A program made the position numbers and the translations under genes. From assembly GCA_030077755.1 (NCBI GenBank), contig JAQJZZ010000001.1, positions 1,612,001 to 1,676,000 on the forward strand: a stretch of DNA of 64,000 bases, given 5' to 3'. Below, piece by piece: positions 10,548 through 21,834 of this stretch. Below the pieces are notes generated by a model, which had not been told where the DNA came from, searched no databases, and saw only the letters and a list, made by a program, of their open reading frames with translations. The first letter of the stretch is position 1. Each line of letters begins with the position of its first letter. The stretch comes from Filosporella fistucella (taxonomy: Eukaryota; Ascomycota; Leotiomycetes; Helotiales).

Positions 10548-12947
10548 CCTTCCTCGACTCCCCTCCATTCACTTGATCTTTGACAAACGCTCATCTAATC
10601 TAAATCCAGAAGCTCCTTCCTTTCAGCGAGCAAAGGGCCAAGACCCTCGAACTGGCAGGTATATATCCATCGGCGACTTCCTTCAGCACAAGCAATTTAT
10701 ACTGAGCTTCCATGCAGCCAGTGATAGAGTCAAGAGATCAGGATTGCAGCACCAAGACTTTAATGTGGAAGGACATTTCGTTCCTGACTTGGTCGTATGC
10801 CTGTCATTGGATTGCGAAAAGAGCGCTCAAGCTTTACTGCCCGCCTCCTCTCCCTTTTCTAAATCAAGGCAGGCTATCATGCTTTTGACAGATGGAGCAA
10901 GTACATTTGTTTGCCACTAAAGAGGAAGGAAGCTCTGACAATACCACCTTCGATCAAGTGATTGGAGGAATGTCAGATGAAAGAAGGTTTGGGAGGGGAG
11001 CTTGATAAGCTAGATGATAGCTTTGACCAGAAGAAGGCAAGTAAGGAGAGGAGAATGCCGACCTCGGTAGCTGGGCTTTACCGCTGCAGATCATGTTTGC
11101 TCCGATAAGCCGTGTGTCAGTGCGATTATCAGAGGGAGTGAGACATGCTGACTACAAGCCGGCAGTACCAAAATAGCGTATTTTGTTATCTGCCACACCT
11201 GCATTACTGTCCAGAGATCAGATGGTGGGGTAAGAAACCCATCATACCACTCTCCAAATCTCGTTTGCATTATCGTTTTTCTACGATCTGATATAGCCTA
11301 GCCGTTGAGCCTCAACCTCAATTACCAGTTCATTTACTCGGTTCCCACCGACGGCAAAAAGGCTATCGCGTTTTATATATATGAACAGTTATGATCCAGC
11401 AACTCTTTTCCCGGTATGCATCTCCAGAATTCTGGAAGGGGAAGATGTTGTTGGCAATCTCTCTCCCGTTCCATCGATCGGCAATCGTGACATACCAAGC
11501 CTTGTGCCAAGCTTATTGACTTGTGCCACCTTCCTAAGCGGTCTGTCTGGCTGATAAGGTGGGCTTGGCGGTGCAGGGCAGGGCGGTAGATGGAGGGGGA
11601 GATCGGATGATAGGTTTGGATTGAAATGGTGATATGTGCCGTGGCGACTTGGGGTTGAGGGCTAGGGAAGGGTGTGGGATAATGATTTGGTTGAAGGCAG
11701 AGTGGTTCGAAGCGAGAGAGGACGGGAGTGTCAGGGGTCAGGGGTATCACGTGCAAGGAGAGGTCACTTCTCGAAAAATTTCAGATCTGAAATTTGGAGG
11801 GAGACAGAGAATTGGAAGGTGTAGATGAGAATGGATGTGACTGCTGCAGATTCTTCGGGAAGTCGCGAGTGAGATATTGGATTTCTTGTTGAAAAAAGGT
11901 GTGTCTTGTGGGATTAGCCTCCTGTCTCCTTGGATATTCACTAAATTTTCGCGCCTTCCTACCATCTCTCATGTTTGTCAGTTTCGATCCTCTACTTTGT
12001 TGCTACTTTGGAGCGCAATGCAAGTGCAGTCAAGATATAATGTGTGTTTGTCTGAAATTTCCATCTATCACGTCCTCTAACACTTGGCTGAAACTTCATC
12101 TTACTGATGGTATCTTTTTGGATATGATGTCTTGCTGATTAGTGGCTCACTATCCAGCTTTCTTTCATCTGAGTGCTTTGATTCTCACTCTTAGTGCCGA
12201 GAAGACTGCGGCAGAGTCATCCATCTTAGAGAGCTCACGTGATCATACAATCACGTGACGTGACTTCTCGAAATTCAAAAACATCTTCTGGATACAACAC
12301 TCTTGCTGTTGCAACCCGTAATTTCTACCACAGAGGTGATGTGAAAGTTGAGAGCAGCTGGCTTCGAAAACAAAGCGATAGTATTGCTGGTACAAATCGA
12401 TTGGTTTTGTTCTACGTACTTTAACTTCCCATGGCACAGTTCACCCACACAAAGAAGCTTTAAGCCACATCCGAGTCTCTTTCATCCGATCATGCTAGAT
12501 GTGGCTTTCCCTTTCGTCCATACGAGTGCAGAACGTTCTCCTGTTCGTTCGCTTGCTTTGTTATATTGCTTGATTCAGCCGCAGTTTCAAAAACATTACT
12601 CTGGCATAAAGCTGGAAACAATGACGATGGCGTAAATTCTAAAGCCGAAGTCATCTCAAATCCATTGTTAAAAGACAATAGTAGCCCCACAATACTTTGT
12701 GAGATTGTTCGAGGATGCTCCGAAGGCTTTGCCCTATTGTACTCGCTACAATAGTCCTTGTATTTGAGATAGAGAACAATAGATTTTCCATTTCTATAAC
12801 AGGCAGCCGACAGCTGTCTTTGGCAGGATTTCTATTTCTCCAGATCATCGAGTATTCAGAATCAGAACATCCACATCCCCAATCAACATCCAAACCTTCA
12901 AAATTTACAACCAACTCCCACAACAACTCTTCACAACCAGAACTACA
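10548..12947. other. Long divergent intergenic region with paired CACGTG boxes
   Basis: Almost 2.4 kb between the leftward M43 protease and rightward LPMO genes. ORFs of 60-136 codons are present but have no motifs. Two CACGTG E-boxes at 12236-12241 and 12252-12257 are 16 bp apart and followed by a TGACGTGA element, ~700 bp before the LPMO ATG; such boxes are bHLH/bZIP-type targets, though binding here is only inferred. A pyrimidine- and CA-rich stretch (~12870-12945) precedes the LPMO start and looks like its leader. Confidence 0.5.
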
Positions 12948-14326
12948 ATGCTCTTCCACGCCGTCACAATCATGGCCTTCGGGTCTCTCGCATCTGCCCA
13001 CATCGAGATGTCAAATCCAGCCCCATTCCGCTCCAAATTCAACAAGAACGTCCCGGCGGAGAAGAAAGACTACAATGGCCTCTCTCCACTCTCCGGTGCT
13101 GCCCAATTCCCATGTAAAGGCTTTCTTGGCGACCTTGCTGACTCCTCTGGACTCGGTGCTAGTGTTGCTACCTACAAGCAGGGACAATCGGCTGCTGTAA
13201 CCCTTGACGGCAGTGCTGTACATGGTGGTGGAAGCTGCCAAGTCGCCTTGTCGTATGGCGACCACAAGAAATACACAGTCATCCACAGCTATCAAGGAGG
13301 TTGCCCCGCCGTCGGCGTTAGCCTACCTTTCACCATTCCTGCTGATGCTCCTACTGGTCCTGCTGTCTTTGCTTGGACTTGGGTAAATAAGGTATGTATC
13401 CCCCCTCCCCCTCAACCCCTAGCACTCGTCCCCATTCCCTTCCTTGCACATTCCAGGTAGGACTCACCGTTGCTGACTTTTTATAGATTGGTAATCGAGA
13501 ATTCTATATGAATTGTGCTTCCGTGACTATTGAGGCAGGATCTGGATCTGCCCCAACGATTCCTTTCGCGTCTCGACCTGATATATTTGTAGCCGCCCTT
13601 GGAAATGGGTGTAATACAATTGAAGGTCAAGAAGTGGTGTTTCCAAATCCTGGTCCCGACATTACTGGGAAGTCTGGTGCCGCCTCTGGTTTCACAGGTG
13701 CTTGTGCACCCATCAATGGAATTGGTAACGCAGCAAATGGAGCTGCTCAACCTCCACCAGTAGGGAGCTCCCAAGCTGCCTCACCCGCTGCTTCGCAAGC
13801 ATCTACCCCTACCAGCAAAGCCGTTCCACCTCCTACATCGGCATCATCATCTCTGAACCTTGGTCCTATTGGAGGCACAGTTACCGTCACCACCAAAGTC
13901 CCTGCTCCCACAAGCAGCAAGGCGATGGTAACCGTCACAGTCACTGTTACAGAAAACGGTAGTGAAGGCCAGATCAAAACCACCTCTGCAGCCAGTGTCG
14001 ATCTTCCCACTGCATCCCCCGGCGTGCAAGTGAGTGCCGGTTCCTCAGCAGCATCGGCCTCTACCGTTTCTCCATCTCTGACAGCTTCTGGCTCAGCTCC
14101 AAATGCCGAACCCACTGGATCAGCGACCGACGCTTCCTCCACTGGCGGTATCTCCACAGATGGATCTTGCGCAGGAAAGAAGGGCCATAAGTGCAGTGCG
14201 GGTCATTGCTGCTCCTCTGCAGGTTTCTGTGGTAATTCTGCTGCACACTGTGGTGCTGGGTGTCAGGCTGACTTCGGGCAATGCGGAACACTAAGCAGAG
14301 CTCGTCGTGCCATGATCGAGGCATAG
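12948..14326 (+). CDS. AA11 lytic polysaccharide monooxygenase with CBM18 domain
   Basis: Two exons, 12948-13391 and 13487-14326 (95-nt intron), give 427 residues. The signal peptide ends at ASA, so mature protein starts with His (HIEMSNPAPFRS), the first ligand of the copper histidine brace. The second His is in SAVHGGGSCQVALSYGD and the axial Tyr in NREFYMNCASVTI. FPCKG and the GGCP and FTIPADAPTGPAVFAWTW blocks match AA11 LPMOs, which oxidatively cleave chitin. A long Ser/Thr/Ala/Pro linker follows, then an eight-cysteine hevein-like module (C..C..CC..C..C..C..C within the last ~55 residues, e.g. HCCSSAGFCGNS), i.e. CBM18 chitin binding. Extracellular; probable roles are remodelling of the fungus's own chitin or degradation of fungal/arthropod chitin. 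Confidence 0.93.
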
Positions 14327-15114
14327 AGAGGAAGAATGAATCAATGAAGAAAGGTGGGAAAAATAAAGAACCTGAGGTTAGACCTTAAGTCTTTTGTCAA
14401 AGAATGACAACACTAAATTTGGGGCGGGTTCTTGGATTGAATAAAGGAAAGGTATTGAGATTCGATTCTTAAGAATAGACTTTTAGAATTAGCAGTACAG
14501 AATATAATGTACCAATTTTGTTGCGAGATATTGTATTGATTCTAGAAAAAAGCGAGCAAGATGTGATTCTATGCGAATGATAAACACAGAAGGGCATGCA
14601 TAAAATGGAACTGATGAGAACTTACAGTACAAACAGGATTCAGAAATTCTGCAATTTTTTTTTTGTAGATATGCAAATCTTGTGTCACCAAAGGTAATTT
14701 TCCTTGATAGGCCTCACCATGATAAATAAAACGGGTGATCCAAGTACCAACAGTACGTACTTTAAGGAAACTCCCGTCACAAAATGATACTACAGAGTCA
14801 CTGCAGGATTTCGATGCACGGCAGAGGTGAAATTCTAGTTTGGGGATCAAGCTAATGCGATGACATGGTCCACATGTTCTATACATACCTTAGCCCAATT
14901 TCTCATATAGATAAAACTTTTAATCTCAACTCCAGGAAGATTTGTGAGCCTCATCACGTGTGTGGCGCAGGAAGAGATTTTCAAATATTGGCAGCTGGGA
15001 GCTCAGCAATCTGGTGCCTGTCTCGACATACCATCCTAGATGAGTTCAATACAACAATTGAGACCACAAGATTAGCCTCGGAAGTAATCCTGTAGTTGCT
15101 TCCTGGGGTACACG
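14327..15114. other. Intergenic, nothing recognised
   Basis: Nearly 0.8 kb of AT-rich sequence downstream of the LPMO and upstream of the next rightward gene. It includes a T9 run near 14656. No gene or RNA signature seen. Confidence 0.6.
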
Positions 15115-16848
15115 ATGGCTTCTGCATCTGGTACCTGCCTACCTTGCAATCAGCTCTATGAGCCAAATCCGGATATAGCTGGCCAAGCGGTGAGACAATG
15201 TTTCATCATCATCGTATCTGAAAATATGCTAATACACTCCTTAGATATTTGTGGCATTCCTTGCTCACACCAGCATCTTCATTTTTCTCGCAATGATTGT
15301 TACCCCTATAATTAGCTTCTACTTGCCTCCGGTCCTCACGAGAGCGGTGGGAGAATCTAGTGCTATACCACTACAGGTCGAAGAATTACAAATAAGGGAA
15401 GAATCTGGATTCAGACGCTATAGTGAAGAATCTCCAGCTTCAACTTTCGGGTTGTTGCTCCCTTCGCTCCTCCCACCAGTTCAGGTCGAGGAACTGCAGG
15501 TAAGAGTAGCATCAGGACCCCGCCATCACGGTTTAAACCCTCCTGCACCTCAACCAGATGAAATCGAACAACTGGACCTACCACTCCTATCAGATTCTCA
15601 ACACCCTGAACGGGATTCAACCCCTCGGTACTTGTACCGCTGCTACTGTCAACAAACAATTGAAAGCACTTACACCTCGCAGTACATCTCAGGAATTGCT
15701 TTTATCGTCACTGCTTTCGTCAAGTGGAGAGAAATTTCACCTTATCATCTTCGAATTATTTATAGCATCGTCTCGATGCATACAATGATCGGCTTGGTAG
15801 CTAATTTCAACAGACAGTCATTCTTGAGTCTATTGGTTGCGCGTCTTCATCTGAGTGCAGGTAGAGCGCCAGCTTGGAGCAGCTTGGCTTACAAAGCCCT
15901 CGACTGTGCTTTTTTGCTTAATCTTCTACTACTGACCTTCTTCACTGTACTTGTTCCAATCTACAGCTACCGCGATCAATGCTTTCAGCCTTGCTATGAG
16001 AAGAGCACGTGGACATACGCTGTGTCGGTGATTTTCTTCTATGCTTTGGTTTTGTTTTCTACTCATCGTAATGGCGACAACGGACCACTGGGTGGGACAG
16101 TCTTCACGTCCTTGATTGCATTGTTCATTGGATTTCAAGTTTGGCAATTCCAAGAACTGACACTCATTTTTCGACCAGAAGCCCTTGCTCCTGGCATATC
16201 TAGCGAGTTGTCATTCTCTTTTGGACAAATTTTAGTGCTGTTCATGATACTTCCGTTGGTTACAGAGCATTCAGGTGCGCTTTATGGTATGCAAACAAAA
16301 TGGCCTAACTTACTGTCTAAACGTTTAATGCTTATCGGGAATAGTCGACTCGAAACGTATTGTTGAATATTCAGGAAAGGATGTGCCTACCGGGACGCTT
16401 TTTATCAATTTCTTCAGGATCTTGTTGCCATGGTACATCAACAGGCTGGCCAACGCTATTATCACCGGACTTGAGAGGCTACTGATCGCAGTCTCAGAGG
16501 GTGCTTCAAGAATTAGTATGTCTTGATGGGTCGCCTGAGTTTGGAAGAAATTAACGATCTTGCTGACACCCATTAGAAACAGCTGTCTCGTCCAGCAGGA
16601 AGATTTTCCCACGTAGAACTAACACCTCAAGATTAGAGAGCGGCAGTACAGGTTCAAGACAAGGCTCAATCATTGAGATGCAGGGTATAGACAGTGTCGC
16701 CGAGCATGGAGTTGAATCTCAGGCAACTGCATCTACACCGGTAACCTCGAGGAGATTGCCATATCCTCGTCTGCAGGAAGGCGAGATTGAAGCTGAATCT
16801 GTGCTACAGCAACCACCACAGGGACAACCGGAATTAAGGGACCAATGA
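15115..16848 (+). CDS. Multi-span membrane protein of unknown function
   Basis: Four exons (15115-15189, 15245-16286, 16345-16515, 16577-16848) join in frame to 519 residues. The N-terminus CLPCNQLYEPNPDIAGQAV followed by a first helix resembles a family of ascomycete membrane proteins I remember only as hypothetical. Hydrophobic helices follow: residues ~30-50, then after a ~100-residue loop ISGIAFIVTAFV, FLLNLLLLTFFTVLVPIY, YAVSVIFFYALVLF, TVFTSLIALFIGF and QILVLFMILPLVTEH, then an amphipathic GTLFINFFRILLPWYINRL segment. The C-terminal ~90 residues are polar and Ser/Arg/Gln-rich, probably cytosolic. Oddity: the first loop contains two copies of the unit QVEELQ(I/V)R, about 110 bp apart. 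The open frame crosses a strong-looking donor (CAGGTAAGA at ~15496) that does not give a workable splice. Confidence 0.78.
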
Positions 16849-17083
16849 ACCTTCTACAAACCTCTACTTGTAATGGAATTCTTGTCGGGACTTAAACTTT
16901 CACTTTTTATACATACCGCTGATTGGGATTTATACCTGGTGAATATTTCAACAGTGTACTGATACTCATGAGAAAAGGGTTGCCAGACTTGATTAGAGAG
17001 CCCTCTCATCCGAAGCACTGGCTCCTTTTCTCGTTATGAGATACTTCTTGATTCATCAATGAAAATTGTTATTTCGATTCTTT

Positions 17084-17812
17084 CTACTCCCCTGCCTGTT
17101 TAAGACTCTCCCTTATCTCCTCCAGTTTTAGTCTCTGCTGCCCCTGCTTATCAAAATTCTTGTCATCCAACCACCTTTCAAATGCTACCTTACACAACAG
17201 CCACTCCGCATCAATAATAGAAAACCAAGCCGAGTCTCGATTCCTCCGTTTATTGATCTGATCCTGTCTAAATGTGCCTTCATACACAAACCCAAACCTT
17301 TCCGCAGCCCTCCTCGACGGAAGATTCAGCGAATTTGTCTTCCATGCCAACCTTCGATGATTTAATTCAAACATGAGATTAGCGACCAGATAAACTGCTT
17401 CCGTAGCTGCCCTGGTCTTTTGCAGCAGAGGACCAAAGAAGAGCCCGAACTCGGCTACTCGATTGGTCATTCGGTCTTCGGACATGGAAATTGCAAGTCC
17501 AACTGCTTTTCCTTTGTTTGGTCCGCGAAGAAGGATGACGGCGTAGATGGTAAGATCTTCTGTCCTAATTCCAAGAAGGTTGATTAAACTTTGATTGAAA
17601 TCGGCTGGTGTGTTGAATGGTCCTTCTGGCCACCATGTCCATAAGTCATGATGAGCACCAATATTTTCCCAAAGGTCTGTGAAATGATTTTCTGTAAGGA
17701 ATTCCAGTGTTACATGTTTGCCATGTATGGGCTCGGGTCCTGGTTTTTGTGCAGGGTTGGTGTTCGATACGATCGCTGCCATGCTGAGAGGATTGTTGGA
17801 CATGCTGGGCAT
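17084..17812 (-). CDS. GNAT N-acetyltransferase (RimJ/RimL-like)
   Basis: Single exon, 242 residues if started at the ATG at 17812 (MPSMSNNPL); another ATG at 17803 is equally possible, and the open frame continues upstream only from a non-ATG codon. The order of segments fits GNAT_3/RimL-type proteins: GKHVTLEFLTENHF at the start of the domain, VGLAISMSEDRMTNRVAEFG for strands 2-4, and the C-terminal LAWKTNSLNLPSRRAAERFG then FVYEGTFRQDQ, with the Asn preceding SRRAAERFGF as in this family. Small-molecule or N-terminal amine acetylation using acetyl-CoA, cytosolic; exact substrate not predictable. Fungal homologues are common and stand alone. Confidence 0.88.
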   Translation of the reverse strand: MPSMSNNPLSMAAIVSNTNPAQKPGPEPIHGKHVTLEFLTENHFTDLWENIGAHHDLWTWWPEGPFNTPADFNQSLINLLGIRTEDLTIYAVILLRGPNKGKAVGLAISMSEDRMTNRVAEFGLFFGPLLQKTRAATEAVYLVANLMFELNHRRLAWKTNSLNLPSRRAAERFGFVYEGTFRQDQINKRRNRDSAWFSIIDAEWLLCKVAFERWLDDKNFDKQGQQRLKLEEIRESLKQAGE

Positions 17813-19026
17813 TTGGAATATGGGCGAGTATTTCAAGCCTGCATAAAAACGATTAAGAGTGCGGATAACCTCAAACGTGATCGCCAAGACATATATAAAT
17901 CCCTCGATTCTGTACTCACTGGGTGTATTGAGATGGATTGAACGCTAGGGAAAGAAGGCCGTAAGCTGGGCTGGGGAGTCTTAATGCTTGCTTATCAATT
18001 GGTGTACGTAAGCATGGAAATACTTATCGTAATACTGTCTAACTTATATTTGCTTTTTGATTCTAATCTAAGTGTAGTCAAGGGTCATATTTTTCAAGGG
18101 CAGAGAATTAATATCATATAATTTCACTTTCATCTGTATTATAAAGTCATTAGGTCGATTTGAAAATCGCCTATTTTCGACGTTCAAAAGTGAAGACCCT
18201 TTTCACTTCAAAGGTCGTAGATTTTAGTCCGTCGCGGAAGTTCCTGCATAGAGGTTCCCAACAAAATCTCTCATTCGTACGGATATTCCTCCTGTCTTTA
18301 ACTTTGATTCAAAAACCGGCTGATTCGAAAGAGATCGACCCGGTCGGAACTCCCAAAGAGGCATTCCGTAAGCTAGCTTGTATCACTGCGGAGAAGCTTG
18401 GAAATGTGGGGAGCTCTCCATAAAGTATCGTACGTGAAATTGTTTGGAATATTCGCGTTTTGGCACCGCGTGAAGCGCATAAAAGCCATGAAAAAGTGTG
18501 CAGATGAAAGAACCTGCAAGTCAGAGTGAAAGAGATGTAGTTGATATGAAATGCCGGGTAATTGTCCCATTATAAAGTTATGATATGTTATGTGGCGTTC
18601 TAATTCGGACGCCTTGATTACCCCGCGTCCAGCCACATCAAGCCAGCTCACGATCTCGGAATGTTGCACCGAGAAACTTCCCCTCTCCATTCATTAATTT
18701 CAATAGCACAGAAGTGGATCATACCCCATCATAAATAGTCGTTGTTGCAGATGCTCTCATGTCAAACTCGGAAGTCCTTCCTCACTAGCATCCTAGGCGT
18801 GTTCTAGACCAAGACCCATAACCCGCCAGCCACTTCGCGGCTCACAGTCGCCGTTCCACCTCTTACGACAATTGAAAGAAGAAACCCGAGGCGGACTTCT
18901 CCTCCATTTTGAAGCGGTATTCCAAGCTAAGAAAGCAAGTCAGGACCCAAAAGAGATCTACGCTGTCAGATATAATCCCCTTCCCCTCTTCCGACATAAC
19001 AAATAATCGTAAAACCGTCACGCAAT
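17813..19026. other. Divergent intergenic region, no gene supported
   Basis: About 1.2 kb between the GNAT gene (leftward) and SDR gene (rightward). ORFs at 18160-18423 (+) and 18373-18690 (-) overlap each other and show no family features. The last 250 bases before the SDR ATG are GC-richer and probably promoter/leader. Confidence 0.5.
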
Positions 19027-20124
19027 ATGAACAACACAATTCGTCCTATTTGTTTGGCAAGATTGCCCTTTTTGCTCAATAAGACCACGAGGCGGACACC
19101 GACGATATGCAGAGCATTCAGCGCAGTTTCGCGACTAGCTAACGCTTCACCACCAACTCGTGGCCCGCCAGAAGCTCCAGATGCTGAGGCTGCGGCTCTG
19201 CGAAAAGGGAATGCTCCCACATATCTAGGAACTGCCAAGCGCTTACCTGAATTCAATCTTGTGGATAAGGTCGTGCTAGTTTCTGGTGCAGCAAGAGGAT
19301 TGGGTCTGGTTCAAGCAGAGGCTCTTTTGGAAGCTGGTGCAACAGGTATGCCAGAATATCAAGGCAGTATTCTATCAAACTGACAAGAATTGATCAGTCT
19401 ATGCCCTCGATCGTCTCGAAACCCCATCTCCAGATTTCGCGCGAGTTCAAAAGAGGGCAGAAGAAGAGCTTGGCACATCATTCCACTACAGAAGGATTGA
19501 TGTTCGGGACGTGGAACAATTGAACACCATTGTTGAGGAGATTGCAAATAAGCACCAGAGACTAGATGGGCTTATTGCAGCAGCAGGTATCCAACAGGAG
19601 ACTCCTGCTTTGGAATATACAGCAAAGGATTCGGATACAATGATGAGCGTCAATGTGACGGGATGTTTCATGACTGCTCAGGCTGCTGCCAAGCAGATGG
19701 TCAAATTTGGAAATGGGGGCAGTATTGTTATGATTGCTAGCATGAGTGGGACAATTGCTAACAGGGTATGTCTTTCCTTTCTCAATTCGCCCAGTTATAC
19801 TGACGCCATCAGGGTCTCATTTGCCCCGCTTACAACGCCTCAAAAGCAGCCGTCATCCAACTCGGCCGCAATCTAGCTTCAGAATGGGGTCAATACGGCA
19901 TCAGAGTCAACACTATCTCTCCTGGCTATATTGTGACTGCAATGGTTGAAGCATTATTCGAGAAGTTTCCAGATCGCAGAGAAGACTGGCCGAAACAAAA
20001 TATGCTTGGGAGACTGAGTGCACCACAAGAGTACAGAGGAGCCGCAGCTTTCTTGATCAGTGATGCGTCAAGCTTCATGACCGGCTCAGATTTGAGAATG
20101 GATGGCGGTCATGCTGCCTGGTAG
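19027..20124 (+). CDS. Short-chain dehydrogenase/reductase, probably mitochondrial
   Basis: Exons 19027-19345, 19398-19765 and 19813-20124 (introns 52 and 47 nt) give 332 residues. The Rossmann cofactor motif is VLVSGAARGLGLVQAEAL, the NAG-type region is LIAAAGIQQE, and the active site is S (IASMSGTIANR) with YNASKAA, the YxxxK pair lying in the third exon. The C-terminus (FMTGSDLRMDGGHAAW) is the classical SDR ending. The N-terminal ~50 residues are basic and rich in Arg/Ser/Thr with no acidic residue, suggesting a mitochondrial presequence. The closest remembered relatives are polyol (arabinitol/sorbose-type) dehydrogenases, but substrate is not determined by what I can see. Confidence 0.9.
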
Positions 20125-20381
20125 AGAGGTCCAGCGTGGGATAGTGGAAATAGGGGTTAAGCGAAAGGTGGGGGCATATAGAGGGGAGGGCTTTCAAGGT
20201 TTTTGGAGCGTTTCGATAGCGAGAAATATAGATATTAATACCAAGTCATTGATTGTAGAGAGAGTTGTACATAGCTAATCCAAACCAGATATGGTTTAAG
20301 AATGGTGATTTTTTAAAATCGAGGAGTGCCAAAGCCAGCATATTGATGGGGTGTAACTGCTGCCAGCACAGGGCACTTTGA

Positions 20382-21771
20382 TTGTACTCGAGTGAAACTG
20401 TACGTGAGGGTTCCATAAGACTTAAGAAAATCAACGAAAAGTTTATCTCCTATATAGGGCAACAGATGGATAGTTCCTTGCAAGCCAGGATAATTGTCGT
20501 CGAAATTGCGGATCGACATGGGACCGGGTGGCGAGCAAATATTGACCACATCGGGATGCGGTACAATATCGACCCAGCCATCTTCTTGCATTTCTTCTCC
20601 GCAGAGTACAACTATCCGATACCAGGCGTCAGGTCAATCAGACATCATTTGCCAAAAGCCCCGACACTACTTCGGCTCCACGGAAGGATGGTAGCTACGA
20701 ACTTACCATGTACTGCCGAGTGCGGTTCAAAGTACAACACAGGTAAATTTTCAGCGTAATCATCTTGCCACCCACGAGATTTAACGATTTTGAAACTTTA
20801 GTATTGATACTTTCTATGGCACCACTGTACGAACCTGACGTTCATTCCTTGATTTTCAGCCCTCGTCCAAGTATTTACCGTAATGTTGATTTATCACCGA
20901 CTATGCTAGCATATGTCAGTGAACCCTACGGTCCCTTCTACCGCCCAAATGTCCTCTGGTGCTCAGAGGTCTATCGAGAGTGGATTTTGTCGCTCGAACC
21001 CAATGGAATTGTCGTATATAATCTTGATCCCTTAAGTTACATAGTCCCGTAGCTGGAATACAAAATCTGGGACTTGGCCATTTCGACTCGGGGTCTCGAG
21101 GAGGCGATAAACAATCCAGTGAAAGATACAGAAGATCGTAATGAGTGGGCAGGGCAGACAGCTGGTTGTACCTCTGAATTGGAGACCGAAGTCTTTTTGT
21201 TTGAAGATCTCTTCAGAACTTTGAAGATTTTTATCAAAGTGCACTTCCGACATCAGCCAACTCCTGGTCTCGAGGCCATGATCAACTTCTATGATCGCAT
21301 AAACAGCGATGCTCGGGATTTGCTTCATATAAGCTGTAGGAGGATGCAAGAACGCCTTACCAAAATGTCAATAGAAGAACCTAGGAGATCGGTTCAAGAA
21401 GCGGCATCTGTGAAAAGACTTACCCAATTGGCATTCGTTTTTATTCCGTTGAGCTTTGTCTCGTCTGTTTTCGGAATGAACTTGAAAGAAATGACTGGTG
21501 ATGGCCACATATCTGGGTGTTCTTCACTGCGTCCATCTGCATAGTCGCTACAGTGCTATTATCTGTACCAATGACGAAAAGGATTGGGGAGGATTGGAAG
21601 AAAGGGGAACAAACCGTGCCTTTCAAGTACCAACACAGAAAGAGGAAATTTCTGTATTTTTGTTTCAAACAAAGACGATTAAGTGCACTGAGGATAGGCA
21701 TTCTTCTTTCCCTTCTAACAAACGGTCGTTATGGGGATTTCGATGGTTTAATTAGCCTAGGACATGAAGTA
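20382..21771 (+). pseudogene. CorA-like Mg2+ transporter family gene, disrupted
   Basis: Coding-like segments: 20382-20742, then after a 59-nt intron 20802 onward. The N-terminal part (ARIIVVEIADRHGTGW, RYNIDPAIFLHFF) fits fungal CorA-like cytosolic domains. The C-terminal part has the long helix, the first membrane span LTQLAFVFIPLSFVSSVFGMN with the signature GMN, and a second span IWVFFTASICIVATVLLSVP. Three defects: no ATG is available for the first segment before 20466; an in-frame TAG at 21050-21052 sits between LDPLSYIVP and LEYKIWDLAI (only a 42-nt intron could remove it); and the frame shifts by one base between GMNLKEMTGDG and HIWVFF (~21500-21512), so an unspliced read would lose the second span. 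Probably an inactive copy; sequencing error cannot be excluded. Confidence 0.7.
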
Positions 21772-21834
21772 TAGGTGTGGCAATAGCGACGTAGCGCTGA
21801 TTCAATGCAGATTATATAGTCAATTGTTTGTGAT

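Noticed and set aside
10510..10920. 136-codon forward ORF upstream of the M43 gene
   Set aside because: Overlaps the protease promoter and leader; composition is not coding-like and no motif is visible.
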